The position numbers and the translations under genes are program-made. A stretch of DNA of 37,925 bases, taken from the IMG/VR virus record IMGVR_UViG_3300044678_002266, positions 1-37,925 of that record, one strand, 5' to 3'. This document shows positions 6,501 through 14,859 of the stretch, piece by piece (within the stretch, counting starts at the first letter, position 1; each line of letters opens with the position of its first letter). The notes under the pieces are model-generated. The model was not told the origin of the DNA. It ran no database searches and saw only the letters and a program-made list of their open reading frames with translations. This DNA comes from a virus.

Positions 6501-7400
6501 ATGTCTAGGTACGGTGACCGCACACGGGTAGGTGAACGCATTTCAGGTTTCGGGAAAAAGCCTGTCACGAATCTCTACGGTGTTGCCACAGGTGGCACTG
6601 ACTTGGGCGTGGTCAGCGTTAGCAGTACGAACTATCAGATACTTAGTTTCGCTAGTGACGCTACTTTGACGGTGACGAAGGCGGGACTATTTGATGTGTT
6701 GATGTTCGCTGGCGGCGGCGGCGCAGGTGGTTCCGAGAATGGTTCTGGTGGCGGTGGTGGTGGTGGTGGAAAGTTTCAAACAACTGTCTATCTATCGGCA
6801 AATCAAGCAATAACAATAGGTGCTGGCGGTGCGGGCAACGGAGGCAACTCGGGTGGAACAAATGGCGGTGGCGCATTTATGGGGTCAGTCGTTGCTTTGG
6901 CTGGCGGTGGTGGTGGTGGAGGAAGTTTTCGTGTTCCATTTGTAGGTTCCACAGGTGGCGGCGGTTCTGGTCAGCCAGGTGGCGGTTATGGTGGTGGTCA
7001 TACAGGAGCATTATCTGCGTATTCTTCATCAACCGATTTTGGTTTCTCGGGCGGAACAACTAGCGGAAGCAACGCTGCTGGTGGTGGCGGTGGTGGTGCT
7101 GGTGGTGCTGGTGGCAATAACTCAGGTGCAAACGGCGGCACAGGTGGCAATGGATTAGAAGTGAACACTTTTATTGGTGGAACATCAACTTTCAAGGGTG
7201 CTGGTGGTGGTGGGGGAAGTTATAGTGGAAGTGGTGGTGCCGCTGGTAGTGGTGGCGTTGCGGGTAAGAACTCTGGCAATGGCAATAATGCATCCGCTAA
7301 CACTGCTGGTGGTGGTGGTGGAACTAAGGACTACCTTTCAGGTGGCGGTTCTGGTGGCAATGGTGGCTCAGGCATCGTCTATGTAAGGTTCAAGGTCTAA
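6501..7400 (+). CDS. Glycine-rich tail fibre / adhesin
   Basis: This 299-aa protein has a ~75-residue N-terminal domain (TNYQILSFASDATLTVTKAG, DVLMFAGGGG) followed by about 200 residues of Gly-rich repeats with runs of up to eight Gly, interrupted by Ser, Asn and Ala, and a terminal GGSGIVYVRFKV. This matches the Gly-rich domain proteins of tailed phages, where polyglycine-type helices form receptor-binding tips. It is the best candidate for the host-attachment protein. ATG at 6501 was preferred over TTG at 6498. Confidence 0.75.
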   Translation: MSRYGDRTRVGERISGFGKKPVTNLYGVATGGTDLGVVSVSSTNYQILSFASDATLTVTKAGLFDVLMFAGGGGAGGSENGSGGGGGGGGKFQTTVYLSANQAITIGAGGAGNGGNSGGTNGGGAFMGSVVALAGGGGGGGSFRVPFVGSTGGGGSGQPGGGYGGGHTGALSAYSSSTDFGFSGGTTSGSNAAGGGGGGAGGAGGNNSGANGGTGGNGLEVNTFIGGTSTFKGAGGGGGSYSGSGGAAGSGGVAGKNSGNGNNASANTAGGGGGTKDYLSGGGSGGNGGSGIVYVRFKV

Positions 7401-7402
7401 CA

Positions 7403-7678
7403 ATGGCGCACTTCGCATGGCTTGACGCAAACAACACAGTCACGAATGTATCTGTCGTGGACAATGTGAACCTGCTTGATGAGAACGGTGACGAGTCAGA
7501 AGCAGTCGGCATCGCCTATCTGACGAGCGTTCACGGTGAAGGCAAAGTCTGGAAACAAACTTCGTACAACGGCAATTTCCGTGGCAGATACGCAGGTATC
7601 GGCTACACCTATGATGCTGACTTAGATGAGTTTGTAACACCACCAACAGAAAGCCCATCAGATGAAACTGAACTGTAA
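7403..7678 (+). CDS. Conserved small phage structural-type protein
   Basis: This 91-aa protein begins MAHFAWLDANNTVTNVSVVDN and contains WKQTSYNGNFRGRYAGIGYTYDADLDEF. This arrangement is common in cyanophage and other aquatic-phage proteins annotated as hypothetical or tail-associated (recalled). It follows the Gly-rich fibre gene by 2 nt, so a fibre accessory role is plausible. Confidence 0.65.
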   Translation: MAHFAWLDANNTVTNVSVVDNVNLLDENGDESEAVGIAYLTSVHGEGKVWKQTSYNGNFRGRYAGIGYTYDADLDEFVTPPTESPSDETEL

Positions 7679-7856
7679 ACACAAAGCCGCACTCCAGTCC
7701 TACGCCCGTAGCGTCGTCGGAGCAGTAGTCGCAGTTGCAGCCACGGGCAACTATGCGCCAGATGACTTAGCCAAGGCTGCTGTTGCTGCGTTGATTCCAC
7801 CTGTATTGCGTTGGGTTAATTCAAGCGACCCAGCGTTTGGTCGGGGTTCCCACTAA
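7662..7856 (+). CDS. Small membrane protein, holin candidate
   Basis: This 64-aa protein has one hydrophobic segment (SVVGAVVAVAATG) and a second amphipathic or hydrophobic one (AAVAALIPPVLRWV), ending NSSDPAFGRGSH. Its position just before a lysozyme-like gene and its size suggest a holin or other lysis membrane protein. It overlaps the preceding gene by 17 nt. Confidence 0.55.
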   Translation: MKLNCKHKAALQSYARSVVGAVVAVAATGNYAPDDLAKAAVAALIPPVLRWVNSSDPAFGRGSH

Positions 7857-7866
7857 CTCAAAGTGA

Positions 7867-7886
7867 CACAACCCTAGCGGGTTGTG
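7867..7886. repeat. 8-bp hairpin between holin candidate and lysozyme
   Basis: Arms CACAACCC and GGGTTGTG enclose TAGC. There is no U-tract, and the lysozyme Shine-Dalgarno (GGAGG) starts 8 nt later, so a regulatory or RNA-stabilising hairpin is more likely than a terminator. Confidence 0.6.
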
Positions 7887-7902
7887 CTATGCTGGAGGAA
7901 TG

Positions 7903-8307
7903 ATGAAACTGTTGATTGCTGCCATTTTGGCTGTAACACCTAGTAATAGTTCTGAGATGCGGAGACAAGCGCACTGCCCTCAGTATTCGTCTATTGTTGC
8001 GTATGTGGGGTTTCCGTTGGCTGAACGCCCGCAGGCGCACAGGGTGATGCACCGTGAGTCTCGTTGTTTGCCTTATGTGTTCAACTCCGAGGACCCGAAT
8101 GGTGGGAGTATTGGTTTGTTTCAGATTAATATGTTTTGGTGTAAACCGTCCCGCTATTTCAAGGATGGTTGGTTGCAGCATCAAGGTGTTGTTGATGATT
8201 GTTCCGATTTGTATAATCCTTTGACGAATATTGCTGCTGCTAAAGCAATTTTTGATTACAGTTCCGAACACAACGATAGTGGTTGGCATCCTTGGAGGGT
8301 TGGGTGA
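7903..8307 (+). CDS. Endolysin, lysozyme / transglycosylase-like
   Basis: This 134-aa protein has a short hydrophobic N-terminus (MKLLIAAILAV) that could be a signal peptide. The catalytic region reads HRESRCLP with the likely catalytic Glu, followed by GGSIGLFQIN, the hallmark of the goose-type/SLT lysozyme superfamily, and NPLTNIAAAKAIF. Several Cys may form disulphides, which suits an exported enzyme. It would cleave the glycan strands of peptidoglycan at lysis. Start 7903 is 4 nt after GGAGG; ATG 7900 is too close. The stop overlaps the TerL GTG (GTGA). Confidence 0.8.
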   Translation: MKLLIAAILAVTPSNSSEMRRQAHCPQYSSIVAYVGFPLAERPQAHRVMHRESRCLPYVFNSEDPNGGSIGLFQINMFWCKPSRYFKDGWLQHQGVVDDCSDLYNPLTNIAAAKAIFDYSSEHNDSGWHPWRVG

Positions 8308-9902
8308 ACATTCAGGAACTGCTGCAAGAAAAGGAATGGCGTTTGTGTCGTGGTTCAGATGCGGACAGTGTTGAGGAGCAAGTTGCTGCGTTTCAATATT
8401 TTTGTGAAAACTTTTGGATGATTAAACACCCCTCTAAGGGGCGTATCAAGTTTGTGTTGCGTCCTGCGCAGGTGGAGACTGTTCGTACTTGGATGACTGA
8501 CCGTTATACAGTCGTCTTAAAGGCTCGTCAGATTGGGTTTTCTACTTTGGCTGCTGCGTATGCGTTTTGGATGTGTTTCTTTTTTGCTGACAGGTTTGTG
8601 ATTATGTTGTCCCGTACGGAGCGTGAGGCAATGAAGTTGTTGTCTAAGTCTAAGTATGGTTACAAGTTTTTGCCGTTTTGGATGCGAGATAAGGGTCCTA
8701 GGCAAACAACTGACCATCAACTTAAGATGGTGTTTGAGAATGAGTCGGCTATTGAGTCTTTGCCGTCGGGTAGTGACCCTGCTCGTGGTGAGTCGGTGTA
8801 TGCGGTGTTTGTGGACGAGTGGGCGTTCTTACCTAATCCTGAGGAAGCGTGGGCTTCTATTGAGCCAATTGCAGACATTGGTGGTCGTGTAATGGGTTTG
8901 TCTACCGCTAATGGTTCTGGTAACTTTTTTCATAAATTGTGGGTTGGCTCCCAAACTGGAGCCAACAAGTTCACTGGCATTTTTTATCCGTGGGATGCAG
9001 ACGGTGAACGCAACGAAGATTGGTACAGTGACAAAAGTCGCAATATGTCCCAGTGGCAGTTACATCAAGAATATCCTCGCAGCCCCGATGAGGCGTTCAT
9101 CAAGTCAGGTAACCCCGTTTTTGATATTGATTTACTTAATGCGATTGTCCCCATTGAACCAGAATTGGGATACTATTATGAATATGCGGACGGTTCAACA
9201 CAGTTCATTCCGTCCGATGAGGGCGAGTTATCGGTGTGGGCGTTCCCTGACCTTGAGGGTGTTTATGTGATTGGAGGCGATGTTGCTGAAGGTTTGCAGC
9301 ACGGCGATTATAGTTCTGCCCACATAATTAACGCTAGGACCAATCAACTTGTTGCTCATTGGCACGGACATATTGAACCCGACCTATTTGGTGAAGTTTT
9401 AGCGGAATTGGGCTGGTGGTATAATGGGGCGTTGGTAGGTATTGAGAACAACAACCACGGTTTGACAAGCCTGAAGGCTGCCCAACGGGTCGGATACCGC
9501 AACCTGTACCGTACCCGCAAACTGGGTAATGTTCGTTCGGTTGCTACCGAACAGTTGGGTTGGCGCACAACCTCCACCAGTAAACCTTTGATGATTGACG
9601 AACTTGTCGCTGCCGTCCGTAATGAGGATGTGCAAATTTATTGTGATAAGACGATAGCCGAGTTGCGAACATTTGTTCGCAAAGCAAACGGCAAGATGGT
9701 CGGTAGTCCTTACGATGACAGAACTGTGTCATTGGCGATTGCTGTTCAGATGATGAAGTATGTTTGGTTGCCTGAGTATCAGAACCCGAATGTTATCCCC
9801 AAGAATAGTTTGGCTTGGTGGGAGGGTCATATTATGGGTAATCAAACGAAACAAAAGTTGCCTTTGGGGGCGTATAATACTCGTTCTACCATAAAAACTT
9901 GA
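8304..9902 (+). CDS. Terminase large subunit (TerL)
   Basis: This 532-aa protein has the ATPase domain first: an atypical Walker A KARQIGFST (residues 73-81), Walker B AVFVDE (167-172) and the coupling motif LSTANGSG. The C-terminal RNase H-like nuclease has VIGGDVAEG, then GIENNNHG and a final SPYDDRTVSLAIA providing acidic metal ligands. It powers DNA packaging and cuts the concatemer. The GTG at 8304 is preceded by GGAGGG and overlaps the lysozyme stop by 4 nt. Perfect hairpins occur at 8943-8966, 9535-9552 and 9663-9682. Confidence 0.93.
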   Translation: MNIQELLQEKEWRLCRGSDADSVEEQVAAFQYFCENFWMIKHPSKGRIKFVLRPAQVETVRTWMTDRYTVVLKARQIGFSTLAAAYAFWMCFFFADRFVIMLSRTEREAMKLLSKSKYGYKFLPFWMRDKGPRQTTDHQLKMVFENESAIESLPSGSDPARGESVYAVFVDEWAFLPNPEEAWASIEPIADIGGRVMGLSTANGSGNFFHKLWVGSQTGANKFTGIFYPWDADGERNEDWYSDKSRNMSQWQLHQEYPRSPDEAFIKSGNPVFDIDLLNAIVPIEPELGYYYEYADGSTQFIPSDEGELSVWAFPDLEGVYVIGGDVAEGLQHGDYSSAHIINARTNQLVAHWHGHIEPDLFGEVLAELGWWYNGALVGIENNNHGLTSLKAAQRVGYRNLYRTRKLGNVRSVATEQLGWRTTSTSKPLMIDELVAAVRNEDVQIYCDKTIAELRTFVRKANGKMVGSPYDDRTVSLAIAVQMMKYVWLPEYQNPNVIPKNSLAWWEGHIMGNQTKQKLPLGAYNTRSTIKT

Positions 9903-9930
9903 TTATGGGGAACAAACGGTTCATAATTGT

Positions 9931-10155
9931 ATGATTCTTGACTGCAAACAGTGCAAAAAACAATTTGAGGTGGATGAAACACCCCGTAGGGGTGCTGTTT
10001 GCTTTGGTTGCCACATCAAAACGGTTCGTTTAGGGTTCACTTACGGTCAGGAGGACTTTCACGGTCCTACGATTCGTGAACGGGCAGCCAAAACTGTTTC
10101 AGATGCAAAGATTAACGGGTATAACGCTGAACCTGTTGGGACTCGTTGGGTTTAG
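9931..10155 (+). CDS. Zinc-ribbon mini-protein
   Basis: This 74-aa protein opens with a CxxC pair (ILDCKQCKKQFEV) and a second pair (VCFGCHIKTV), forming a probable Zn ribbon, followed by HGPTIRERAAKTV and a basic tail ending GTRWV. It lies between TerL and portal genes. A nucleic-acid or protein-binding role is likely but unspecified. Confidence 0.65.
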   Translation: MILDCKQCKKQFEVDETPRRGAVCFGCHIKTVRLGFTYGQEDFHGPTIRERAAKTVSDAKINGYNAEPVGTRWV

Positions 10156-10158
10156 TGT

Positions 10159-10356
10159 ATGGAGCCGATGTGGATTCCCGTGATTGTTGCTGTCATTTCG
10201 GGTCCCGTTGTTGTCGTTGTTCAGAAGTTGCGTAAAGAAAACACTCAGCAACACGCCGAAGGTAGAGATTTGTTAGAAAGAGTTGCTGATAAGGTTGATG
10301 GTGTGGCTACCAAATTGGATGAACATATTGGATGGCACAAAGGCAGGGGCAAATAG
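10159..10356 (+). CDS. Membrane protein with coiled coil, possible holin or spanin-like
   Basis: This 65-aa protein has an N-terminal hydrophobic helix (MWIPVIVAVISGPVVVVVQKL) and a charged heptad-like C-terminal helix (RDLLERVADKVDGVATKLDEHIGW). The architecture resembles small holins or lysis accessory proteins of phages. Its stop overlaps the portal GTG by one base. Confidence 0.5.
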   Translation: MEPMWIPVIVAVISGPVVVVVQKLRKENTQQHAEGRDLLERVADKVDGVATKLDEHIGWHKGRGK

Positions 10357-12104
10357 TGGCAAAGAAATCTAATTTTGACCGTTTGGCAAGTTACCGTAAA
10401 AGTTTGGACACTTCTAAGCGTTGGCGCAAAGAAGAAGGTTTTGACCAAATCTGGAAACGGATGAGCGACCTCTATCGTGGTCGCCACTATGAATACTATA
10501 GCGATTCGGACCGTCTGCTGGTAAACATCTGTTTTTCAACAGTGAATGTGATTGTCCCATCGGTAACTGTTAACTATCCTCAGATTACTGTCAACGCCAA
10601 CAAACCCGAGCAGGCTGCCGAAGCGGTTATCGCTGAGGCTGTCGTAAACTATTGGTGGAGGCAACAAGGTATCAAGGACGAATTTAAGTCCGCTGTGAAG
10701 GATATGATTATATTTGGTCACGGGTGGATTAAAGTTGGTTACAGGTTCGTTGAAGAAGATGTGTACCCTGATGGTGAGGACGATTCAGACAATGTTCCAG
10801 ATGGTCAGGTGACTCCACGGACGATTGTTTTGGAGGATGGACCGTTTGCTGAACGGGTGTCCTGTTATGATGTGTTTGTTGACGCTGATGCTACTTCAAT
10901 GAAAGATATGCGTTGGATTGCTCAGCGTGTTCGTCGCCCGATGGGTGAAGTTAAAACAGATAAGCGTTACAATAAGGCTGCTCGTGAAGCGGTTTCTGCT
11001 ATGGCTGTAAGCCGTTACGCTGATGACCCTAGTGTGCGTAAGGTTCGTGATAAAGATGTGGGTTACGCAGAAATTTGGGAGTATTATGACATTAAGGGAC
11101 GCACTATGTGCGTCTTTGCTGAAGGCGGAGACAACTTCCTTGTGAAGCCGATGCCTATGCCGTATTCGTTTGGGCATCCGTTTGTTATGTTGCGGGATTA
11201 TGATGTTCCTGACCATTTTTATCCGATTGGTGAACTTGAGGCTATTGAGCCGTTGCAAAAAGAATTGAACGAAACTCGTACGCAAATGATGAATCATCGT
11301 AAGCGTTTTGCCCGCAAATGGCTTTATAAGGAGTCGGCGTTTGACCAGTTGGGTCGTACGGCTTTGGAGTCCGATGAGGACAATGTGATGGTTCCAGTTA
11401 TTGGCGATGATGCTATCGGTAATGTGATTTCTCCGATGCCTGCGGTTATTAACCCTGCCGATTTCTATAATCAGTCTAATATGATTTCTGCGGACATTGA
11501 CCGTGTTTCTGGTGTGTCGGAGTTTATGCGGGGTGGCATATCCGAGATACGCCGTACTGCTACGGAATCTGCGTTGATGCAGGATGCTGCTAATGCTAGA
11601 ACTGCCGATAAGTTGGCTACGGTTGAGCGTGCGATGGCTGAATGTGGTCGCCGTATGGTTAAGTTGGCTCAACAGTTTATGACAGGTGAGCAGGTTGCCC
11701 GCATCATTTCCAAAGAGGGTGACCCTGTTTGGATTAAGTATGACCGTGACTATTTGGCAGGCGATTTTGACTTTGATATTGTTGGTGGGTCAACTCAGCC
11801 TGTGAATGAGTCGTTTCGTCGTCAGACTGCTTTGCAGATTGTGGATGCTATGGCACCGTTTGCGGCTGCTGGGGTTGTGGATATGCAAAAGTTGGCTTCG
11901 TATGTATTGCAGTTCGGTTTCGGGGTCAAGTCCCCTCAACAGTTTATGCAGGCTCCACCACCCCCTGAGGGTCAGGGTGCGCCTGCTGGTATGCCACCGC
12001 AGATGTCTTTGCCTGCTGGGGTGCCAATTCCTCCAGAAAATCCTACCGTTCCGCAACAAGCGGAAGCGGGTATGGAAGGTTTTGAGCAAGGCATGAACAT
12101 CTAG
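10356..12104 (+). CDS. Portal protein
   Basis: This 582-aa protein has the features of a podovirus-type portal: an N-terminal helical stretch (RWRKEEGFDQIWKRMSDLYRG), a central wing and stem region, IEPLQKELNETRTQMMNHRKR, and GVSEFMRGGISEIRRTATESALMQ typical of the crown/stem helices, then a Pro/Gln/Met-rich C-terminal tail. It forms the dodecameric DNA gate at one capsid vertex. Context (TerL before, scaffold and capsid after) supports this. Its GTG overlaps the upstream stop. Confidence 0.88.
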   Translation: MAKKSNFDRLASYRKSLDTSKRWRKEEGFDQIWKRMSDLYRGRHYEYYSDSDRLLVNICFSTVNVIVPSVTVNYPQITVNANKPEQAAEAVIAEAVVNYWWRQQGIKDEFKSAVKDMIIFGHGWIKVGYRFVEEDVYPDGEDDSDNVPDGQVTPRTIVLEDGPFAERVSCYDVFVDADATSMKDMRWIAQRVRRPMGEVKTDKRYNKAAREAVSAMAVSRYADDPSVRKVRDKDVGYAEIWEYYDIKGRTMCVFAEGGDNFLVKPMPMPYSFGHPFVMLRDYDVPDHFYPIGELEAIEPLQKELNETRTQMMNHRKRFARKWLYKESAFDQLGRTALESDEDNVMVPVIGDDAIGNVISPMPAVINPADFYNQSNMISADIDRVSGVSEFMRGGISEIRRTATESALMQDAANARTADKLATVERAMAECGRRMVKLAQQFMTGEQVARIISKEGDPVWIKYDRDYLAGDFDFDIVGGSTQPVNESFRRQTALQIVDAMAPFAAAGVVDMQKLASYVLQFGFGVKSPQQFMQAPPPPEGQGAPAGMPPQMSLPAGVPIPPENPTVPQQAEAGMEGFEQGMNI

Positions 12105-12159
12105 GGAACAGCCCCCACTACTACTAGAGCAACCATTTAGGACTCTGGGAGAAAAAACA

Positions 12160-12945
12160 ATGAGTAATGAAGTCGTAGAACCGTCAGCGTCGGACACCAG
12201 CAGTGGTGCAACCCAAGAAACACAGACGGAAGTAAGCACAGAAGCATCCGTATTACCTGTTGACCAGTACGCCAATTATGTCGTACCAGTTAAGGTAGAT
12301 GGTGAGGAACTTCAAGTTCCGCTTTCTGAGGCTTTGAGTGGATATCAGCGACAAGCGGACTATACACGCAAAACGCAAGAGTTGAGTGAACAACGGCAGC
12401 AAATGGAATATGCCTCGTCCATTCAATTAGCGTTGGAGCGTAACCCTGAGGCTACTATTGACCTACTTGCTAGGCATTATGGTATCAGTCGTCAGCAAGC
12501 CGTTGATATGGTTAACGAATCCTCGGATGAACCGTTGGACCCAATTGACCAAAAGTTCCGAGATATGGAGCAGAGAGTTGCTTCATTTGAGGAATACCAG
12601 TCTCAGCAGCAGATTGAACGAGAAATTGCTTCTCTGCAAAACAAATATAACGACTTTGATGTAGCCGCAGTGGTCAACACCGCATTGCGGCTCGGCTCAA
12701 CAGACTTAGAGGGAACTTACAAGCAGATGATGTTTGACAAAATGTTTGACCGCCAGCGTCTGGAATCGGAAGCACAGAAAAAGAAACAGGAAACCGAGAA
12801 TGCTGTTGTCGCCGCAAAACGGCAAGCAGCAGTAGTTTCTGGTGGTTCTAATCCTAGTGCATCTGCTACCAGTGAGGGTTCTCAACCAATTACAAACATT
12901 CAAGATGCTTGGGCTGCTGCTAAGCGTTCATTAGGTGCAAATTAA
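12160..12945 (+). CDS. Capsid scaffolding protein
   Basis: This 261-aa acidic, Gln/Glu-rich protein has a disordered N-terminus (EPSASDTSSGATQETQTEV), the segment VKVDGEELQVPLSEALSGYQ often seen in phage scaffolds, and long coiled-coil regions (QSQQQIEREIASLQNKY; DRQRLESEAQKKKQE). It lies directly before the major capsid gene, the standard place for a scaffold. The Shine-Dalgarno is GGGAG. Confidence 0.82.
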   Translation: MSNEVVEPSASDTSSGATQETQTEVSTEASVLPVDQYANYVVPVKVDGEELQVPLSEALSGYQRQADYTRKTQELSEQRQQMEYASSIQLALERNPEATIDLLARHYGISRQQAVDMVNESSDEPLDPIDQKFRDMEQRVASFEEYQSQQQIEREIASLQNKYNDFDVAAVVNTALRLGSTDLEGTYKQMMFDKMFDRQRLESEAQKKKQETENAVVAAKRQAAVVSGGSNPSASATSEGSQPITNIQDAWAAAKRSLGAN

Positions 12946-12956
12946 CCAAACCAATA

Positions 12957-12975
12957 TTTTTCCTAGGAGGAAAAA
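12957..12975 (+). promoter_or_regulatory. RBS hairpin before the major capsid gene
   Basis: A perfect 7-bp stem (arms UUUUUCC and GGAAAAA) encloses a UAGGA loop, so that AGGAGG is half in the loop. The loop is identical to that of four early-gene RBS hairpins, but the stem is completely different. It lies 4 nt before the ATG at 12980. Confidence 0.8.
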
Positions 12976-12979
12976 CTAA

Positions 12980-13918
12980 ATGTCTAATCCAAATTTTGAT
13001 GCGTTGTTGTCAACAACGCTCGCAAACTATCGTGACCAACTCACGGACAATGTGTTCACGGCTCGTCCGTTGACATACTTCCTGCAGGACAAGGGTCGCA
13101 TCCGTATGCTTAACGGCGGAACCAAGATTGTTGAACCATTGATTTATGGTCAGAACAGCACGGTTGCATCGTACGCTGGATACGATTCGCTGTCACTGTC
13201 ACCGCAGGCGGGCATCACTGCCGCAGAGTACGACTGGAAGCAGTACGCTGCATCCATCTCAATCTCGGGCATTGAAGAAGCCAAGAACAACGGTGAACAG
13301 GAAATCATTAACCTTTTGGAAGCCAAAATTATGCAGGCTGAAGAATCGTTGCGTGAAGGTTTCAACCAAATGTTCTTCGCCGATGGCACTGGCAACAGTG
13401 GCAAAGACTGGAACGGTTTGGGCAACATCGTAGAGGCAAGCGGCACCGTTGGTGGTATCAACCGTGCAACTTCTGGAAACGAGTATTGGCGTTCGTACGA
13501 GGAAAACACCGCAACTGCGTTGACTCTTGCTCAAATGTCAACGGCATACAACACGGTATCGGTTGGCAATGACCACCCAGATATGATTCTTACGACTCAA
13601 ACCCTGTTTGAGAAGTATGAAGCACTTTTGGTTCCGCAACTTCGTTACACTGACACCAAGACTGCAGATGCTGGTTTCCAGAACCTGCTTTACAAGGCTG
13701 CTCCAGTGGCTTACGATGTTCACTGCCCAGCAGGAGTAATGTTCTTCTTGAACAGCAAGTACCTCACTTTGGTGGGTCACTCGGGTAAGTGGTTTGCACA
13801 AACAGCGTTCGTATCCCCTGAGGATGTGGATGCCCGTTATGCGCTCATTATGTGCTACGGCAACCTAACTTGCCGTAATGCAAAGAAGCAAGGCAAACTG
13901 ACCGCTAAGACCGCCTAG
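12980..13918 (+). CDS. Major capsid protein
   Basis: This 312-aa protein follows portal and scaffold genes and has the size and composition of an HK97-fold coat protein. Segments such as LTYFLQDKGRIRMLNGGTKI, YDWKQYAASISISG, a long helix INLLEAKIMQAEESLREGF and FADGTG resemble phage capsid families of this type. Gene regulation looks special: a 7-bp RBS hairpin in front and a strong GAAA-loop hairpin behind, which fits high expression. Confidence 0.87.
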   Translation: MSNPNFDALLSTTLANYRDQLTDNVFTARPLTYFLQDKGRIRMLNGGTKIVEPLIYGQNSTVASYAGYDSLSLSPQAGITAAEYDWKQYAASISISGIEEAKNNGEQEIINLLEAKIMQAEESLREGFNQMFFADGTGNSGKDWNGLGNIVEASGTVGGINRATSGNEYWRSYEENTATALTLAQMSTAYNTVSVGNDHPDMILTTQTLFEKYEALLVPQLRYTDTKTADAGFQNLLYKAAPVAYDVHCPAGVMFFLNSKYLTLVGHSGKWFAQTAFVSPEDVDARYALIMCYGNLTCRNAKKQGKLTAKTA

Positions 13919-13943
13919 GTTTTAGAACAATAACCATATTGCA

Positions 13944-13967
13944 GTGGGGGGACGAAAGTCCCCTCAC
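13944..13967 (+). repeat. Strong GAAA-tetraloop hairpin after the capsid gene
   Basis: Ten base pairs (inner arm GGGGAC, one G-U pair) are capped by a GAAA tetraloop. No U-tract follows, so it more likely protects the 3' end of the capsid message from exonucleases or slows read-through than acts as a full terminator. Confidence 0.65.
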
Positions 13968-13999
13968 CGCAAGTTCAACAACAAAGAAAAGAGATTATA

Positions 14000-14425
14000 A
14001 TGCCATTAGTAGCAAATGATACAGACGGAGCCGTCACACGCAAGCGTGTTGAGTCGTATGTTGCCGCATATGAAAAGGTTACTGCAGTAGCGGTAACCAA
14101 CGCAGCGACACCAACGGCAGCGCAACTGCTGACCAGCAAACTGTTTGTTGCAACCCCAACACAGGACACCACTTTCACCCTTCCAACGGCAGCAGATGTG
14201 CTTGCCGCTTTGACGGATGAAGTTGTGGGCACTTCGTTTGAGTTCACGATTGTGAACCTTGCGTCGTCCTTTGAGACGGTTGTTACAACCAACACTGGTT
14301 GGACGATTACGAATGGCGGTCTGATGACCGTGTTTGATGGAACTTCAGCAACTTTCCTTGCTGTTGTGACTTCGGCAACCGCAATTCAACTGTACCGCAA
14401 GTCCTCTGGCGGCGCAGTTAAATAA
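14000..14425 (+). CDS. Head decoration-type protein
   Basis: This 141-aa protein is rich in Thr, Val and Ala, and the region TKLFVATPTQ-like to FTLPTAADVLAAL followed by FEFTIVNLASSFETVVTTNTGWT suggests a beta-rich fold as in small capsid-decorating proteins. It directly follows the major capsid gene and is flanked by two strong hairpins, so it probably has its own expression level. Specific family not recognised. Confidence 0.6.
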   Translation: MPLVANDTDGAVTRKRVESYVAAYEKVTAVAVTNAATPTAAQLLTSKLFVATPTQDTTFTLPTAADVLAALTDEVVGTSFEFTIVNLASSFETVVTTNTGWTITNGGLMTVFDGTSATFLAVVTSATAIQLYRKSSGGAVK

Positions 14426-14433
14426 TATTATTG

Positions 14434-14466
14434 TTGTGTGGGTGGGGCGAACCCCCACCCACACAA
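14434..14466 (+). repeat. 14-bp perfect hairpin after the decoration gene
   Basis: Arm TTGTGTGGGTGGGG pairs perfectly with its complement across a CGAAC loop. It is the longest perfect stem in the window and has no U-tract. It ends 15 nt before the next start codon and probably isolates capsid messages from the downstream basic-protein genes. Confidence 0.75.
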
Positions 14467-14481
14467 ACAGAAGGAAGTATT

Positions 14482-14859
14482 ATGCCTAATTATTATGATG
14501 TTTTGGATAATGGGTTTATGGGTGACAGTCCCAAGCCGAAGCGTGGTGCCAAAAAGCGTGCTGCTGTCGCAGCCTATTTGGCTAAACAGGGTATTACTCC
14601 TGCTGGGGCTGGTCAGCCTCGTAGCGCAGCCGAAAAGGCTGCTCGTGCGGTTGGTCGTGAAAAGTTTGCGCAACGCAAAGCGGTGCGAAAATATGTGACT
14701 GCCAAGGGCGGCAAGTTGTCACCTGCTGGTGAGCGTGGTAAGCGTGAGATGCGTTTGCGTGCTGAGGGTCGTGCAGCGTACGCTGCTTCCCAAAAACCGA
14801 AGCCTGTTGTAAAGAAAGTTAAAGTTACCAGTGGCAGCCGTATGGCTCCAGTACGCTAA
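14482..14859 (+). CDS. Basic virion-cluster protein 1
   Basis: This 125-aa protein begins MPNYYDVLDNGFMGDSPKP and is otherwise Lys/Arg/Ala-rich (RGAKKRAAVAAYLAKQG; RAVRKYVTAKGGKLSPAG-like). The charge suggests binding to packaged DNA or to negatively charged capsid interiors. It starts at 14482 with AAGGA upstream. It is the first of a run of basic genes up to 16621. Confidence 0.6.
   Translation: MPNYYDVLDNGFMGDSPKPKRGAKKRAAVAAYLAKQGITPAGAGQPRSAAEKAARAVGREKFAQRKAVRKYVTAKGGKLSPAGERGKREMRLRAEGRAAYAASQKPKPVVKKVKVTSGSRMAPVR

Noticed and set aside
7519-7560. CTGACGA followed by GAAAC on the plus strand
   Set aside because: It lies in a coding sequence and the intervening bases do not form a stem; stems I and III are absent.
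7867-7886. Rho-independent terminator before the lysozyme gene
   Set aside because: The stem is good but there is no U-run, and the lysozyme ribosome-binding site starts a few bases later.
10896-11672. 258-aa open frame opposite the portal gene, and similar long antisense frames (18292-19083, 22845-23492, 34131-34694)
   Set aside because: They are shadows of well-supported genes, with low-complexity Arg/His/Asn/Ile composition and no Shine-Dalgarno or coupling.
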